A DNA stretch of 64,000 nt from Okibacterium sp. HSC-33S16 (GCF_024171565.1 NZ_JALJZZ010000001.1:434001-498000); one strand, 5' to 3'; positions 34,516 to 44,112 are shown, counted from the stretch's first letter. Notes: a model not told the origin generated them from the letters alone. Numbers and translations: made by a program.

Positions 34516-34586
34516 CGCGCAACGTTGCGCGGCGCACCACCCTGTGCGCTCCGGCAACCATAATCGTTTGTTGCTTCAGCAAACAA
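34516..34586 (-). promoter_or_regulatory. Promoter candidate and 16-bp palindrome before the DUF485/symporter operon
   Basis: CGCGCAACGTTGCGCG at 34516-34531 is a perfect 16-bp palindrome, 16-31 bp upstream of the DUF485 start. Farther upstream on the minus strand TTGTTT (34581-34586) and TATGGT (34557-34562) with an 18-bp spacer form a possible -35/-10 pair. The palindrome lies downstream of that promoter, a typical repressor position. Confidence 0.5.
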
Positions 34587-34599
34587 GGGCTTGTGCGTC

Positions 34600-35367
34600 T
34601 TACTGAGGCACCTTGAAAAAGTCGGGGAACAGGGCGACTGCGAGCGGATAGCCAACGAACGAGACCACGTCGAGCAGTAAGTGGGCGACAACGAGCGGCA
34701 TGACACGGCCCCATCGTCGGTAGCACCAGCCGAACACGATGCCCATCACGACGTTGCCCACGAACGGTCCAATGCCTTGGTACAGGTGATAACTGCCACG
34801 AAGAACCGCAGCCGAGAAGATGATCGTCCAGTCGGACCAGCCGCGCTCGCGCAAGCGGGTGAACAGGTAGCCGATGACGATGACCTCTTCGACGAGGGCA
34901 GCGCGGAGCGCCGAGAGAACCAAAATCGGGGCGGTCCACCAGTAGCCGTCGAGCGGTGAGACATCCAGCGGCACCGTAATGCCGAGTGCTTTGCCGACGA
35001 GGTACAGGGCGATGCCCGGAATGCCGATCGCGAGGAACAGGGCGGCCCCACGGCCCGCATCCCGACCGGGCTGCGCGAATGTGAGCCCGATACGCGCTGG
35101 TCCGCTCATCCGAGCGGTCCAGAGCAAGTAGAGCGCCAAGGCGACAACGAAAAGTTCAAAGAAGATGCCGAGAAATTGATACGTGAAGTCGAGCCATTCG
35201 CGCGTATTGCGAGACGGATTGAGACTCGCGCTCTGCTCCGAAAGGGGCACGCCCGCTGTGAGCCTGGCGATCAGTGACACGACGGAATAGACGGCGGAGG
35301 CGCCAACCGAGAGCCCGAGAACGATGGTGATCTCCCACCACGCGCGTGCCCGTGAATTGTGAATCAT
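34600..35367 (-). CDS. CPBP-family intramembrane protease (Abi/CAAX-like)
   Basis: 255 residues with about seven membrane helices. The CPBP motifs are present: EEVIVIGYLFTRLRERG (the Glu-Glu pair and following Arg), AAVLRGSYHLYQG (with the conserved His) and VVAHLLLD (third His). These residues form the intramembrane metal or glutamate site. Roles in the family range from membrane protein cleavage to bacteriocin immunity; the target here is unknown. Confidence 0.9.
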   Translation of the reverse strand: MIHNSRARAWWEITIVLGLSVGASAVYSVVSLIARLTAGVPLSEQSASLNPSRNTREWLDFTYQFLGIFFELFVVALALYLLWTARMSGPARIGLTFAQPGRDAGRGAALFLAIGIPGIALYLVGKALGITVPLDVSPLDGYWWTAPILVLSALRAALVEEVIVIGYLFTRLRERGWSDWTIIFSAAVLRGSYHLYQGIGPFVGNVVMGIVFGWCYRRWGRVMPLVVAHLLLDVVSFVGYPLAVALFPDFFKVPQ

Positions 35368-35501
35368 TGCGCCCCTTCGCTATCTCCGTGGTCATCCTCG
35401 CCCGAGATTTGCGTATGCACTCGATCATGTGCAGAAATCGTGCGAATTACACAAGAATCTGCAAGTTACGTTTCCAGTAAGTAACGATTCACCCGAGAAA
35501 T

Positions 35502-35530
35502 TTGCAGATGGGCCTAAGCCTACTTATGGT
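35502..35530 (+). promoter_or_regulatory. Promoter candidate for the oligopeptide transporter operon
   Basis: TTGCAG at 35502-35507 and TATGGT at 35525-35530 are separated by 17 bp, about 68 nt before the TTG start of the binding-protein gene. An inverted repeat GTTAC/GTAAC at 35465-35469 and 35481-35485 lies just upstream and could hold a regulator. Confidence 0.5.
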
Positions 35531-35597
35531 TCTTTGTATCCAGCACCGCAGTCGGGGCACAATTCTGTCTGCCGTGCGAACTTGCACAGGAGGAAAA

Positions 35598-37289
35598 TTG
35601 AAAAGATCACGCGTAGGCCTTGGGGCCGTCGCGCTGTTGTCTGCCGGCGCACTTGCGCTGACCGGCTGCAGCAACAGCGGTGGTTCCGGCGAGAAGTCGT
35701 CGGGTGCCAACACTGACGCCATCATCACAACCAACGGCAGCGAGCCGCAGATGTCTCTGCTTCCCGCGAACACCACCGAGACCGGTGGCGGAAAGATCAT
35801 GACGTCGATCTTCGCCGGACTTACTTCGTATGACGCTGACGGCGCCATTGAGAACGAAGTGGCCAAGTCGATCGAGTCTGATGACGCCACGAACTGGACC
35901 GTCACGCTCGAAGACGGCTGGAAGTTCACCAACGGTGAAGACGTCACGTCTGACTCGTTCGTCGACGCATGGAACTACGCCGCGCTGTACGACAACGCAC
36001 AGGGCGGATCGTACTTCTTCGACAACATCGTCGGATTCAGCGACCTGCAGAACGCGGTCGACGACCCCAGCGGCGCGGTTGACGAAGAAGGCAACCCGCT
36101 GAAGGTCGGCGCTCCGCTCGCCGAAGAGATGTCCGGCCTCAAGGTCGTCGACGACAAGACGTTCACCGTCGAGCTCGCCAACGCAGAGGCTGACTGGCCG
36201 CTCCGCCTCGGATACACGGCATTCATGCCGCTGCCGAGCGTTGCGTTCGAGGACATGGAAGCTTTCGGTGAAAGCCCGATCGGCAACGGCCCGTACATGC
36301 TCGATGGTAAGGACGCCTGGGTTCACGAGGAAAAGATCAACCTCGTCACTAACCCGGACTACGACGGCGTTCGCAAGCCCGTCAACGGCGGCCTCGAGAT
36401 CATCTTCTACGCAACGCAGGACGCCGCATACGCCGACGTTCTCGGTGGAAACCTCGACGTTCTCGACGCCATCCCGGACTCCGCATTTGAGACCTACGAG
36501 AGCGACTTCGGCGACCGTGCGGTCAACCAGCCGGCCGCGATCTTCCAGGGCTTCAACATGCCGTACTACCTCGAGCACTGGAGTGGCGAAGAGGGCAAGC
36601 TCCGTCGCGCGGCAATCTCCATGGCGATCAACCGTGAGGAGATCACTGACGTGATCTTCCAGGGCACTCGGACCCCGGCTACCGACTTCACCTCCCCGGT
36701 GATCGACGGCTGGACCGACAAGCTCGAAGGCGCAGAGGTTCTCGAGTACAACCCTGACGAAGCTAAGAAGCTGTGGGCTGAAGCAGACGCAATCGCCCCA
36801 TACGGCGACACCGTCTTCGACATCGCATACAACTCCGACGGCGGCCACCAGGGCTGGGTCGACGCTGTTACCAACAGCATCGCCAACACGCTCGGCATCA
36901 CCGCCCAGGGCAAGCCGTACCCGACGTTCGCTGCAGCGATCGACGACCGCGACAACGACAAGCTGACCGGTGGCACGCGCGCCGGATGGCAGGCCGACTA
37001 CCCGTCGCTGTACAACTTCCTCGCTCCGCTGTACCAGACCGGTGCCGGATCGAACTACGAGGACTACTCGAGCGAAGAGTTCGACAACCTCCTCAAGGAA
37101 GGTGGCCAGGCGGAGACCGTTGAAGACGCAACGGCGAAGTACCAGGAAGCTCAGGAAGTCCTCCTCAAGGACCTCCCGGCCATCCCGCTGTGGTACTCCA
37201 ACGTCACCGGCGTCTCGGCTGACACCGTTGACAACGTGGTGTTCGGTTGGGACTCGGTTCCGCTGTACTACCAGATCACCAAGGGCTAG
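35598..37289 (+). CDS. oppA: Oligopeptide ABC transporter substrate-binding lipoprotein
   Basis: 563 residues, read from TTG 35598 because AGGAGG (35588-35593) sits 4 nt upstream and the signal peptide then begins with KRSR. A lipobox LALTGC near residue 23 marks it as an outer-surface lipoprotein. The SBP_bac_5 fold follows: LPANTTETGGGKIM, AKSIESDDATNWTVTLEDGWKFTNGEDVTSDSF, IGNGPYML, RRAAISMAINREEITDVIF, AGWQADYPSLYNFL. Binds extracellular peptides for the permease. It uses more A/T-ending Asn and Asp codons than many neighbours, as highly expressed genes here do. Confidence 0.93.
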   Translation: MKRSRVGLGAVALLSAGALALTGCSNSGGSGEKSSGANTDAIITTNGSEPQMSLLPANTTETGGGKIMTSIFAGLTSYDADGAIENEVAKSIESDDATNWTVTLEDGWKFTNGEDVTSDSFVDAWNYAALYDNAQGGSYFFDNIVGFSDLQNAVDDPSGAVDEEGNPLKVGAPLAEEMSGLKVVDDKTFTVELANAEADWPLRLGYTAFMPLPSVAFEDMEAFGESPIGNGPYMLDGKDAWVHEEKINLVTNPDYDGVRKPVNGGLEIIFYATQDAAYADVLGGNLDVLDAIPDSAFETYESDFGDRAVNQPAAIFQGFNMPYYLEHWSGEEGKLRRAAISMAINREEITDVIFQGTRTPATDFTSPVIDGWTDKLEGAEVLEYNPDEAKKLWAEADAIAPYGDTVFDIAYNSDGGHQGWVDAVTNSIANTLGITAQGKPYPTFAAAIDDRDNDKLTGGTRAGWQADYPSLYNFLAPLYQTGAGSNYEDYSSEEFDNLLKEGGQAETVEDATAKYQEAQEVLLKDLPAIPLWYSNVTGVSADTVDNVVFGWDSVPLYYQITKG

Positions 37290-37315
37290 GCTTTCCAGCC
37301 CAGACCGACCGAAGT

Positions 37316-37349
37316 GAAATGTCCGGGGCGAATTCGCCCCGGACATTTC
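37316..37349 (+). terminator. 34-bp perfect palindrome between oppA and oppB
   Basis: A fully symmetric hairpin (GAAATGTCCGGGGCGAA and its complement, 17-bp arms, no loop bases) lies 27 bp after the oppA stop. No T run follows. Such hairpins between a binding protein and its permeases usually protect the 3' end of the abundant first cistron and lower expression of the following genes. Confidence 0.7.
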
Positions 37350-37411
37350 ATTGACTAGAATCAACCAGTGATTGTGACATTCATGTACGTTCGACCCGGC
37401 GAAATAACCTG

Positions 37412-38341
37412 ATGCTCTGGTACACAGGTAAACGCATCCTCCAGATGATCCCCGTCTTCTTCGGGGCCACATTTTTGATCTACTTCATGGTGTTCTCCCT
37501 ACCCGGAGATCCCATTGCTGCGCTGTTTGGTGATCGACCGCCAGCGCCGAGCGTGATCGCGCAAATCCGGGCTGAGTACAACCTCGACAAGCCATTCATC
37601 GTTCAGTACTTCCTGTACATCGGCGGGCTCTTCCAGGGCGACCTGGGGACTACTTACTCCGGCCGTCCCGTCGCTGATGTCATGGCATCCGCTTTCCCGA
37701 TCACGGCACGCCTCGCACTTCTCGCGCTGGTATTCGAAGCATTCGCTGGAGTCCTGGTTGGCCTCATCGCCGGACTTCGCAAGGGCAAGTGGTTCGACGC
37801 GACCGCCCTCGTCGTCAGCCTCCTCCTGATCTCAGTGCCAACCTTCGTAGTTGGTTTTGTTCTGCAGTATGTCTTCGGAATCCAACTGGGTTGGTTCCGG
37901 CCAACCGTGAGCGGCGACGCTCCCTGGGGCGAACTCGTTCTCCCGGCCATCGTCCTTGCGTCCGTCTCATTTGCCTACATCGTGCGTTTGACGCGCGCGA
38001 GCGTTGCCGACAATCTCAATGCTGACTTTGTTCGCACCGCAACGGCCAAGGGCCTTTCACGCCGTCGCGTTGTCACCGTCCACGTTCTGCGGAACTCGCT
38101 TGTTCCCGTCGTGACCTACCTCGGAGTTGACCTGGGTGCGCTCATGGTCGGCGCAATCGTCACAGAGGGCATCTTCAACATCAATGGCGTGGGTGGAACC
38201 GTCTACCGCGCGGTGACGCTCGGTGAAGGTCCAACCGTTGTGTCATTCATCGCGGTCATGGTGATCATCTTCGTGGTGGCCAACCTGCTCGTTGACTTGC
38301 TCTACGCTGCACTGGACCCAAGGATTCGTTATGCAAAATAA
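37412..38341 (+). CDS. oppB: Oligopeptide ABC transporter permease (OppB/DppB type)
   Basis: 309 residues, about six membrane helices. OppB features: MLWYTGKRILQMIPVFFGATFLIYF at the start, IRAEYNLDKPFIVQYFLYIGGLFQGDLG, and the EAA loop DFVRTATAKGLSRRRVVTVHVLRNSLVPVVT that contacts the ATPase. Its last 11 bp overlap the next permease gene. Confidence 0.95.
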   Translation: MLWYTGKRILQMIPVFFGATFLIYFMVFSLPGDPIAALFGDRPPAPSVIAQIRAEYNLDKPFIVQYFLYIGGLFQGDLGTTYSGRPVADVMASAFPITARLALLALVFEAFAGVLVGLIAGLRKGKWFDATALVVSLLLISVPTFVVGFVLQYVFGIQLGWFRPTVSGDAPWGELVLPAIVLASVSFAYIVRLTRASVADNLNADFVRTATAKGLSRRRVVTVHVLRNSLVPVVTYLGVDLGALMVGAIVTEGIFNINGVGGTVYRAVTLGEGPTVVSFIAVMVIIFVVANLLVDLLYAALDPRIRYAK

Positions 38342-39281
38342 GAACTACACTCCGCAGGGTCACTACGTTGCACCCCTCGAGGAGACGCCCGTTGCGGCCA
38401 TCGACAAACTCGATGAGTCGCAGAAGGCTCGAAGCACCTGGGCTGATGCCTGGGACGCCATGCGCCGTCGACCCACCTTCTGGATCTCGGCCGTTCTCAT
38501 TCTCCTGATTGTGGTCGTCGCGGTATTTCCTGCTTTGTTCACGTCGGTTTCGCCTGACAAGAACTGTCTCCTGGCGAACAGCAACGGCGGCTCAGAAGCG
38601 GGACACCCGCTCGGGTTCACGCGTCAGGGCTGTGACGTCTACGCTCGCCTGATCTTCGGAACGCAGGCGTCAGTGACGGTCGGTCTTCTCGCCACGCTGC
38701 TCGTGACGCTGGTCGGCATCGTCATTGGTGCGCTGGCGGGTTACTACGGTGGCATCCTCGACACGCTGGTCTCGCGACTTGGCGACATCTTCTTCGCGAT
38801 CCCGACCGTTCTCGGCGCTATCGTTCTCATGAGCGTGCTCCCGAACCGGACCCCGATCACGGTCGCACTCGTGCTGTCGATCTTTGCCTGGCCGCAGATT
38901 GCTCGCATCATGCGTGGTGCCGTGCTGAGTGCGAAGAACTCCGACTACGTCATGGCCTCGATCGCGCTGGGTGTGTCCCGGTTCAAGATCCTCGTTCGTC
39001 ACGTGGTGCCGAACGCGATCGCCCCGGTGATCGTGATTGCGACCGTCTCACTCGGAACATTCATCGTCGCGGAGTCGACACTGTCGTTCCTCGGCATCGG
39101 CCTTCCGCCGAGCGTCATGTCCTGGGGTAATGACATCGGTCAGGCGCGCACCTCGATCCGCACCAGCCCGCAGACGCTGCTTTACCCGGCAGCGGCCCTC
39201 TCAATTACTGTGCTCTCGTTCCTCATGCTCGGCGATGTCGTCCGTGATGCACTCGACCCGAAGGCGAGGGCACGTCGATGA
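38331..39281 (+). CDS. oppC: Oligopeptide ABC transporter permease (OppC/DppC type)
   Basis: 316 residues from ATG 38331, inside the end of oppB. OppC features: a cytoplasmic N-terminal extension, STWADAWDAMRRRPTFWIS, HPLGFTRQGCDVYARLIFGTQASVTVG, and the EAA loop SDYVMASIALGVSRFKILVRHVVPNAIAPVIV. It forms the pore with OppB. Its stop overlaps the ATPase start by 4 bp (ATGA). Confidence 0.95.
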   Translation: MQNKNYTPQGHYVAPLEETPVAAIDKLDESQKARSTWADAWDAMRRRPTFWISAVLILLIVVVAVFPALFTSVSPDKNCLLANSNGGSEAGHPLGFTRQGCDVYARLIFGTQASVTVGLLATLLVTLVGIVIGALAGYYGGILDTLVSRLGDIFFAIPTVLGAIVLMSVLPNRTPITVALVLSIFAWPQIARIMRGAVLSAKNSDYVMASIALGVSRFKILVRHVVPNAIAPVIVIATVSLGTFIVAESTLSFLGIGLPPSVMSWGNDIGQARTSIRTSPQTLLYPAAALSITVLSFLMLGDVVRDALDPKARARR

Positions 39282-41026
39282 GCCTGCCAGTAACGGATGC
39301 CGCGACCTCGCGGTATGACTCTTCTCACGAACCACTTCTCCAGATCCGCGATCTTGAAGTGGGCTTCCAGACTCAACGTGGCCTCGTTCCGGCCGTTCGT
39401 GGCGTCGACCTCACGCTGTACGCCGGCCAGACGCTCGCCATCGTGGGCGAATCCGGTTCAGGAAAGTCGACGACCGCACAGTCGATCATCGACTTGCTTC
39501 CCGGTACCGGGAAGGTCACAGCCGGACAGATCCTCTTTGAGGGTCGCGACCTGACGACCCTGTCTGCTCGCGAGATCCAGGAGGTGCGTGGAAACCTTAT
39601 TGGCTACGTGCCCCAGGACCCGATGTCGAACCTCAACCCGGTCTGGAGCATCGGTTTCCAGGTCGAAGAGGCCATCAAGGCGAACAACATCGCGCAGGGT
39701 AAAGAAGCACGCCTTCGCACCATCCAGGTGCTGCAGGAAGCGGGCCTGAGCGACGCGGGTGACCGTCTCAAGCAGTTCCCACACCAGTTCTCCGGCGGAA
39801 TGCGCCAGCGGGTTTTGATCGGTATCGGTCTTTCGAGCCGACCCAAGCTCCTGATCGCGGACGAGCCCACCAGTGCGCTGGACGTCACCGTGCAGCGGCA
39901 GATCCTCGACCACCTGGGTACGCTGACCCGCGACTACGGCACCAGCGTGCTATTCATCACCCACGACCTGGGCCTCGCGGCCGAACGCGCCGAGCAGCTC
40001 GTGGTGATGTACAAGGGCAAGGTCGTTGAGTCCGGCCCATCGCAGCAGATCCTCGCAAACCCGCAGCACCCGTACACCCAGCGGCTCGTCGCTGCGGCAC
40101 CGAGCCTCGCCTCGCGCCGTATTCAGGCCGTCAAGACGCATGATTCTGTCGAAGGCGAGATCTTCGCCCAGGGCGCCATCGACAACACGCTTCTCGAGCG
40201 TGCGGCCGAGCGTGAGAACGCGGCCCCGGCCAAAGATCTCATCTCGGTGCGCAACGTCTCCAAGGTCTACCGCATCCGCAAGCAGGGTTTCCGGACCGAC
40301 GAGCTCAAGGCTGTGAACGACGTTTCCTTCAGCGTTCAGAAGGGAACGACGACGGCTCTGGTCGGGGAGTCGGGCTCGGGCAAGTCCACCGTCGCCAAGC
40401 TCCTCCTGAAGCTTGAGTCGATCACCAGCGGTGACATCGAGTTCGACGGCCACGACGTCTCTGCGCTCAAGGGCGCGGAGCTGTTGAAGTTCCGTCGTCG
40501 CGTGCAGCCGGTGTTCCAGGACCCGTACGGTTCTCTCGACCCGCAGTACAGCGTTGGCAACACCATTGCCGAGCCGCTGCTGGCCCACAAGGTCGGCACG
40601 GCACGCGAACGCCAGATGCGCGTCCTCGAACTGCTCGACCAGGTATCGCTCCCGGCCTCAACCCGGTATCGCTACCCGAGTGAGCTGTCCGGTGGACAGC
40701 GGCAGCGTATCGCGATCGCTCGCGCCCTCGCGCTCAAGCCGGATGTCCTCGTTCTCGATGAGGCGGTGTCTGCTCTCGACGTTCTGGTTCAGGGGCAGAT
40801 CCTCAACCTCCTCACCGAGTTGCAGACCGAGCTTGGACTGACCTACCTCTTCATCACCCACGACCTCGCTGTCGTGCGGCTCGTCGCAGACAACGTCTGC
40901 GTGATGAGGAAGGGTCAGATCATCGAATCGGCCACCACCGATGAAGTGTTCGATAATCCGCGCGAGACATACACGCAGGACCTCCTCGCCGCCATCCCCG
41001 GAGGAAACTTCGAGTTCGGCCGCTAA
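39278..41026 (+). CDS. Fused OppD-OppF ATP-binding protein of the oligopeptide transporter
   Basis: 582 residues carrying two complete ABC ATPase domains in one chain, in place of separate OppD and OppF. Domain 1 (about 20-265): GESGSGKSTTAQ, signature FSGGMRQRVLIG, LIADEPTSALD. Domain 2 (about 310-575): GESGSGKSTVAK, LSGGQRQRIAIARA, LVLDEAVSALD (Glu kept, Pro-Thr replaced by Ala-Val). The oligopeptide-type C-terminal segments NPQHPYTQRLVAAAP and NPRETYTQDLLAAIPGG follow each domain. It powers import. Confidence 0.95.
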   Translation: MSLPVTDAATSRYDSSHEPLLQIRDLEVGFQTQRGLVPAVRGVDLTLYAGQTLAIVGESGSGKSTTAQSIIDLLPGTGKVTAGQILFEGRDLTTLSAREIQEVRGNLIGYVPQDPMSNLNPVWSIGFQVEEAIKANNIAQGKEARLRTIQVLQEAGLSDAGDRLKQFPHQFSGGMRQRVLIGIGLSSRPKLLIADEPTSALDVTVQRQILDHLGTLTRDYGTSVLFITHDLGLAAERAEQLVVMYKGKVVESGPSQQILANPQHPYTQRLVAAAPSLASRRIQAVKTHDSVEGEIFAQGAIDNTLLERAAERENAAPAKDLISVRNVSKVYRIRKQGFRTDELKAVNDVSFSVQKGTTTALVGESGSGKSTVAKLLLKLESITSGDIEFDGHDVSALKGAELLKFRRRVQPVFQDPYGSLDPQYSVGNTIAEPLLAHKVGTARERQMRVLELLDQVSLPASTRYRYPSELSGGQRQRIAIARALALKPDVLVLDEAVSALDVLVQGQILNLLTELQTELGLTYLFITHDLAVVRLVADNVCVMRKGQIIESATTDEVFDNPRETYTQDLLAAIPGGNFEFGR

Positions 41027-41037
41027 GAGCGCTTAGT

Positions 41038-41095
41038 GAGCACCGGCGCGACGCCTGGAGATCCCATCTCCGAGCGTCGGGCCGGTGCTCTTTTT
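41038..41095 (+). terminator. Rho-independent terminator of the opp operon
   Basis: GAGCACCGGC at 41038-41047 pairs with GCCGGTGCTC at 41081-41090; GCGACGC/GCGTCG and GGAGAT/ATCTCC extend the stem inward. TTTTT (41091-41095) follows directly. Confidence 0.9.
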
Positions 41096-41335
41096 CGTGG
41101 AATGACGAGTTGTCGGGGGAGCGTTCACTCCTGAGGGCGGATGCCACGCGGCACGCCAGCGCGGCGACCGCGCGAGACGCGAAGCGTTGCCATTGACCAA
41201 ACCTGTGGGCCGTCCCAGCGAACGAACGGCTCTGTGCGGTAAGATATTCTGTTGGGTCGAATTCTGTCCCGCATTTGTACATTTCTCGTCGCGCTCATCG
41301 TACTCGCGACATCTCTTCTTGTAAGGAATTTTTTC

Positions 41336-43243
41336 ATGGCGCTTGCTTCGCGCGACGACCTCCGAAACGTAGCTATTGTTGCTCACGTTGACCACGGCAA
41401 GACGACGCTGGTTGACGCCATGCTCCGTCAGACGGACTCGTTCGCCGAGCACTCACACCTTGAAGAACGCGCCATGGACTCGAACGAGCTCGAGCGCGAA
41501 AAGGGCATCACGATCCTCGCGAAGAACACCGCGGTGTCGTACAAGGGCAAGCACGCCACCAACGGCCCCATCACGGTCAACGTGATCGACACCCCGGGTC
41601 ACGCTGACTTCGGTGGCGAGGTCGAGCGCGGCCTGTCCATGGTTGACGGCGTCGTTCTGCTCGTTGACGCGAGTGAGGGCCCGCTGCCGCAGACCCGCTT
41701 CGTGCTCCGCAAGGCCCTCGAAGCCAAACTGCCCGTCATCCTCCTGGTCAACAAGACCGACCGCCCGGACGCTCGTATCGACGAGGTCGTTGCCGAGAGC
41801 CAGGACCTCCTGCTCGGCCTGGCCAGTGATATGGCTGACGATGTGCCCGACCTCGACCTCGACGCCGTCCTCGACGTCCCGGTTGTCTACGCATCCGGTC
41901 GTAATGGTGCTGCGAGCTGGAACAAGCCCGAGAACGGTGCTCTTCCCGACAACGATGACCTCGAGCCGCTGTTCGACGCCATCATCAAGCACATCCCGGC
42001 TCCCGTCTACGACGACGAGCACCCTTTCCAGGCTCACGTCACCAACCTCGACGCGTCGCCGTTCCTCGGCCGCCTCGCACTGCTGCGTGTCTTCCACGGC
42101 ACGATCAAGAAGGGCGAGACCGTTGCCTGGGTCAAGCACGATGGCTCGGTTCACAACGTGCGTGTGACCGAACTGTTCATCACCAAGGCTCTGGACCGTT
42201 ACCCCGCCGAAAGCGGTCGCCCCGGTGACATCGTCGTCGTGGCCGGTTTCCCGGACATCACAATCGGTGAGACGCTGGCTGACCCCAACGACGTGCGCCC
42301 GCTCCCGACGATCACCGTCGACGAGCCTGCAATCTCGATGACCATCGGAACCAACACTTCGCCGCTCGTCGGCAAGGTTAAGGGACACAAGCTCACGGCT
42401 CGGATGGTCAAGGACCGTCTCGACCGCGAGCTCGTCGGTAACGTCTCGCTGCGCGTCCTCGACATCGGCTCCCCGGACAAGTGGGAAGTACAGGGTCGAG
42501 GTGAACTCGCGCTGTCCATCCTCGTCGAGCAGATGCGTCGCGAAGGCTTCGAGCTCACCGTCGGTAAGCCGCAGGTGGTTACGAAGAAGGTTAACGGCAA
42601 GACCCACGAGCCGTTTGAGCACCTGACCATCGACGTCCCCGAGGAATACCTCGGAGCGATCACCCAGCTCCTCGCCGCTCGTAAGGGCCGCATGGACAAC
42701 ATGGCGAACCACGGCACCGGCTGGGTTCGTATGGAGTTCATCATCCCGTCGCGTGGACTCATCGGATTCCGTACCGAGTTCATGACCATCACCCGTGGTA
42801 CCGGGATCGCCAACGCCATCTCGCACGGCTACGACGAGTGGGCCGGACCCATCGTCACCCGTAACAACGGCTCGATCGTTGCCGACCGCGCCGGTGTCGT
42901 GACGCCGTTCGCAATCATTGCCCTGCAGGAGCGGATGACGTTCTTCGTCAACCCGACTGAAGAGGTCTACGAGGGAATGGTCATCGGTGAGAACTCGCGC
43001 GCCGACGACATGGACGTCAACATCACGAAGGAAAAGAAGCTGACCAACATGCGTCAGTCGACCTCAGACACCTTCGAGTCGATGACGCCGTCACGTCAGC
43101 TGTCGCTCGAGGAATGCCTTGAATTTGCTCGTGAAGACGAGTGCGTCGAAGTGACTCCGGGCATGGTTCGGATCCGCAAGGTCGAGCTCGACGCCAACGC
43201 GCGCGCCCGGGCAACCTCGCGACTCAAGAAGCAGAACGAGTAA
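41336..43243 (+). CDS. typA: Translational GTPase TypA/BipA
   Basis: 635 residues from ATG 41336 (AAGGA eight bases upstream). G domain: AHVDHGKTT (G1), GITI (G2), DTPGH (G3), NKTD (G4), and the switch region [16 protein letters not shown]. Domain II and two alpha/beta domains follow, and the C-terminal BipA-specific region ([67 protein letters not shown]) binds the ribosomal A site. It helps ribosome assembly and stress adaptation. The 90-nt stretch upstream is open in frame but hydrophobic and not part of the family. Confidence 0.97.
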   Translation: MALASRDDLRNVAIVAHVDHGKTTLVDAMLRQTDSFAEHSHLEERAMDSNELEREKGITILAKNTAVSYKGKHATNGPITVNVIDTPGHADFGGEVERGLSMVDGVVLLVDASEGPLPQTRFVLRKALEAKLPVILLVNKTDRPDARIDEVVAESQDLLLGLASDMADDVPDLDLDAVLDVPVVYASGRNGAASWNKPENGALPDNDDLEPLFDAIIKHIPAPVYDDEHPFQAHVTNLDASPFLGRLALLRVFHGTIKKGETVAWVKHDGSVHNVRVTELFITKALDRYPAESGRPGDIVVVAGFPDITIGETLADPNDVRPLPTITVDEPAISMTIGTNTSPLVGKVKGHKLTARMVKDRLDRELVGNVSLRVLDIGSPDKWEVQGRGELALSILVEQMRREGFELTVGKPQVVTKKVNGKTHEPFEHLTIDVPEEYLGAITQLLAARKGRMDNMANHGTGWVRMEFIIPSRGLIGFRTEFMTITRGTGIANAISHGYDEWAGPIVTRNNGSIVADRAGVVTPFAIIALQERMTFFVNPTEEVYEGMVIGENSRADDMDVNITKEKKLTNMRQSTSDTFESMTPSRQLSLEECLEFAREDECVEVTPGMVRIRKVELDANARARATSRLKKQNE

Positions 43244-43267
43244 TACTGACCACCGCGTGAGCGGGAG

Positions 43268-43298
43268 AGCGCCCGGGATCGACGATCCCGGGCGCTTT
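43268..43298 (+). terminator. Terminator after typA
   Basis: AGCGCCCGGGATC and its complement form a 13-bp stem with a 3-nt loop (43268-43296), followed by a short TTT. Strong hairpin, weak T tract. Confidence 0.75.
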
Positions 43299-43321
43299 GT
43301 CGTTGCGGATAATCTTGACTC

Positions 43322-43387
43322 ATGTCCTGCACGTGCCCCGACCCGGTCTTCGTCCCGACGGCTCGAGCAGGGGTGTCATGGGCCTGA
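43322..43387 (+). CDS. Possible leaderless leader peptide (21 aa) overlapping the azlC start
   Basis: TAATCT at 43310-43315 is followed by 6 nt and ATG 43322, the exact spacing of the leaderless genes in this window. The frame encodes 21 residues starting MSCTCPDPVF and ends at TGA 43385-43387, so the azlC ATG (43378) lies inside its last codons in another frame. Translation through the leader could control azlC by coupling or by stalling at its two Cys codons. It may instead be chance; the support is position only. Confidence 0.4.
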   Translation: MSCTCPDPVFVPTARAGVSWA

Positions 43388-44112
43388 GGAGCAGAACGTC
43401 TCGACCGGTCCCGCCGCTGACCGTCGCCACCCGCCAGGGCGTCGCGGTGGGTATCGCGACGGCGGCATACGGGGTGTCGTTTGGTGCGCTTGCCGTCGCA
43501 GCGGGCCTGGACGTCTGGCAAACGTGTGTGCTCAGCCTCCTCATGTTCACCGGGGGCTCGCAGTTCGCTCTCGTGGGCGTTCTGGCCTCCGGCGGGGTGA
43601 GCGCGGGGCCCGCTGCCATCGCGAGCGCCGTGCTTCTCGGGTCCCGAAACGCCGCATACGGCATGCGCATGAAGCCGGTGGTCGGCGGCAACGGCTGGCT
43701 GCGCGATGCCGCTGCTGCGTGGATCACCATCGATGAGTCGACCGCCGTCGCCCTCGCCCAGGACGACCCAGCCGCACGTCGACGTGGATTCTGGGTGACC
43801 GGAGCCGTCGTCTACATCGGCTGGAACCTCACGACACTGATCGGGGCACTCATCGGCGATTTGCTCGGGGACACGCGCGCCTACGGCCTCGATGCCGCAG
43901 CCGCGGCCGCGTTTCTCGGACTCCTGTGGCCCCGGTTAAAGAGCCACCAGACGATCGCGGTCGCCGGTGCGGCGGCAGTGCTGGCCGCTGCGCTCACCCC
44001 CGTTGTCGCGCCGGGGCTGCCCGTAATCGCGGCCGCCCTCGTTGCCGTTCTTGTCGGGACGACCAACTGGTTGGGGTCGCGCGATGAACCGCAGGCGGAG
44101 GCAGGGACATGA
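43378..44112 (+). CDS. AzlC-family branched-chain amino acid exporter subunit
   Basis: 244 residues from ATG 43378, with GGGG just upstream (GTG 43333 is another in-frame option). About seven membrane helices. AzlC features: ATRQGVAVGIATAAYGVSFGALAVAAGL, LMFTGGSQFALVGVLASGG, LGSRNAAYGMRM and TIDESTAVALAQ. With AzlD it exports branched-chain amino acids or their analogues. Overlaps azlD by 4 bp (ATGA). Confidence 0.92.
   Translation: MGLRSRTSRPVPPLTVATRQGVAVGIATAAYGVSFGALAVAAGLDVWQTCVLSLLMFTGGSQFALVGVLASGGVSAGPAAIASAVLLGSRNAAYGMRMKPVVGGNGWLRDAAAAWITIDESTAVALAQDDPAARRRGFWVTGAVVYIGWNLTTLIGALIGDLLGDTRAYGLDAAAAAAFLGLLWPRLKSHQTIAVAGAAAVLAAALTPVVAPGLPVIAAALVAVLVGTTNWLGSRDEPQAEAGT

Noticed and set aside
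35607-37472. 621-codon minus-strand frame opposite oppA
   Set aside because: It is the mirror of GC-rich third codon positions in oppA; its Val/Arg/Asp-rich product matches no family.
41453-42826. 457-codon minus-strand frame opposite typA
   Set aside because: An antisense shadow with the same biased composition; typA has all conserved motifs.
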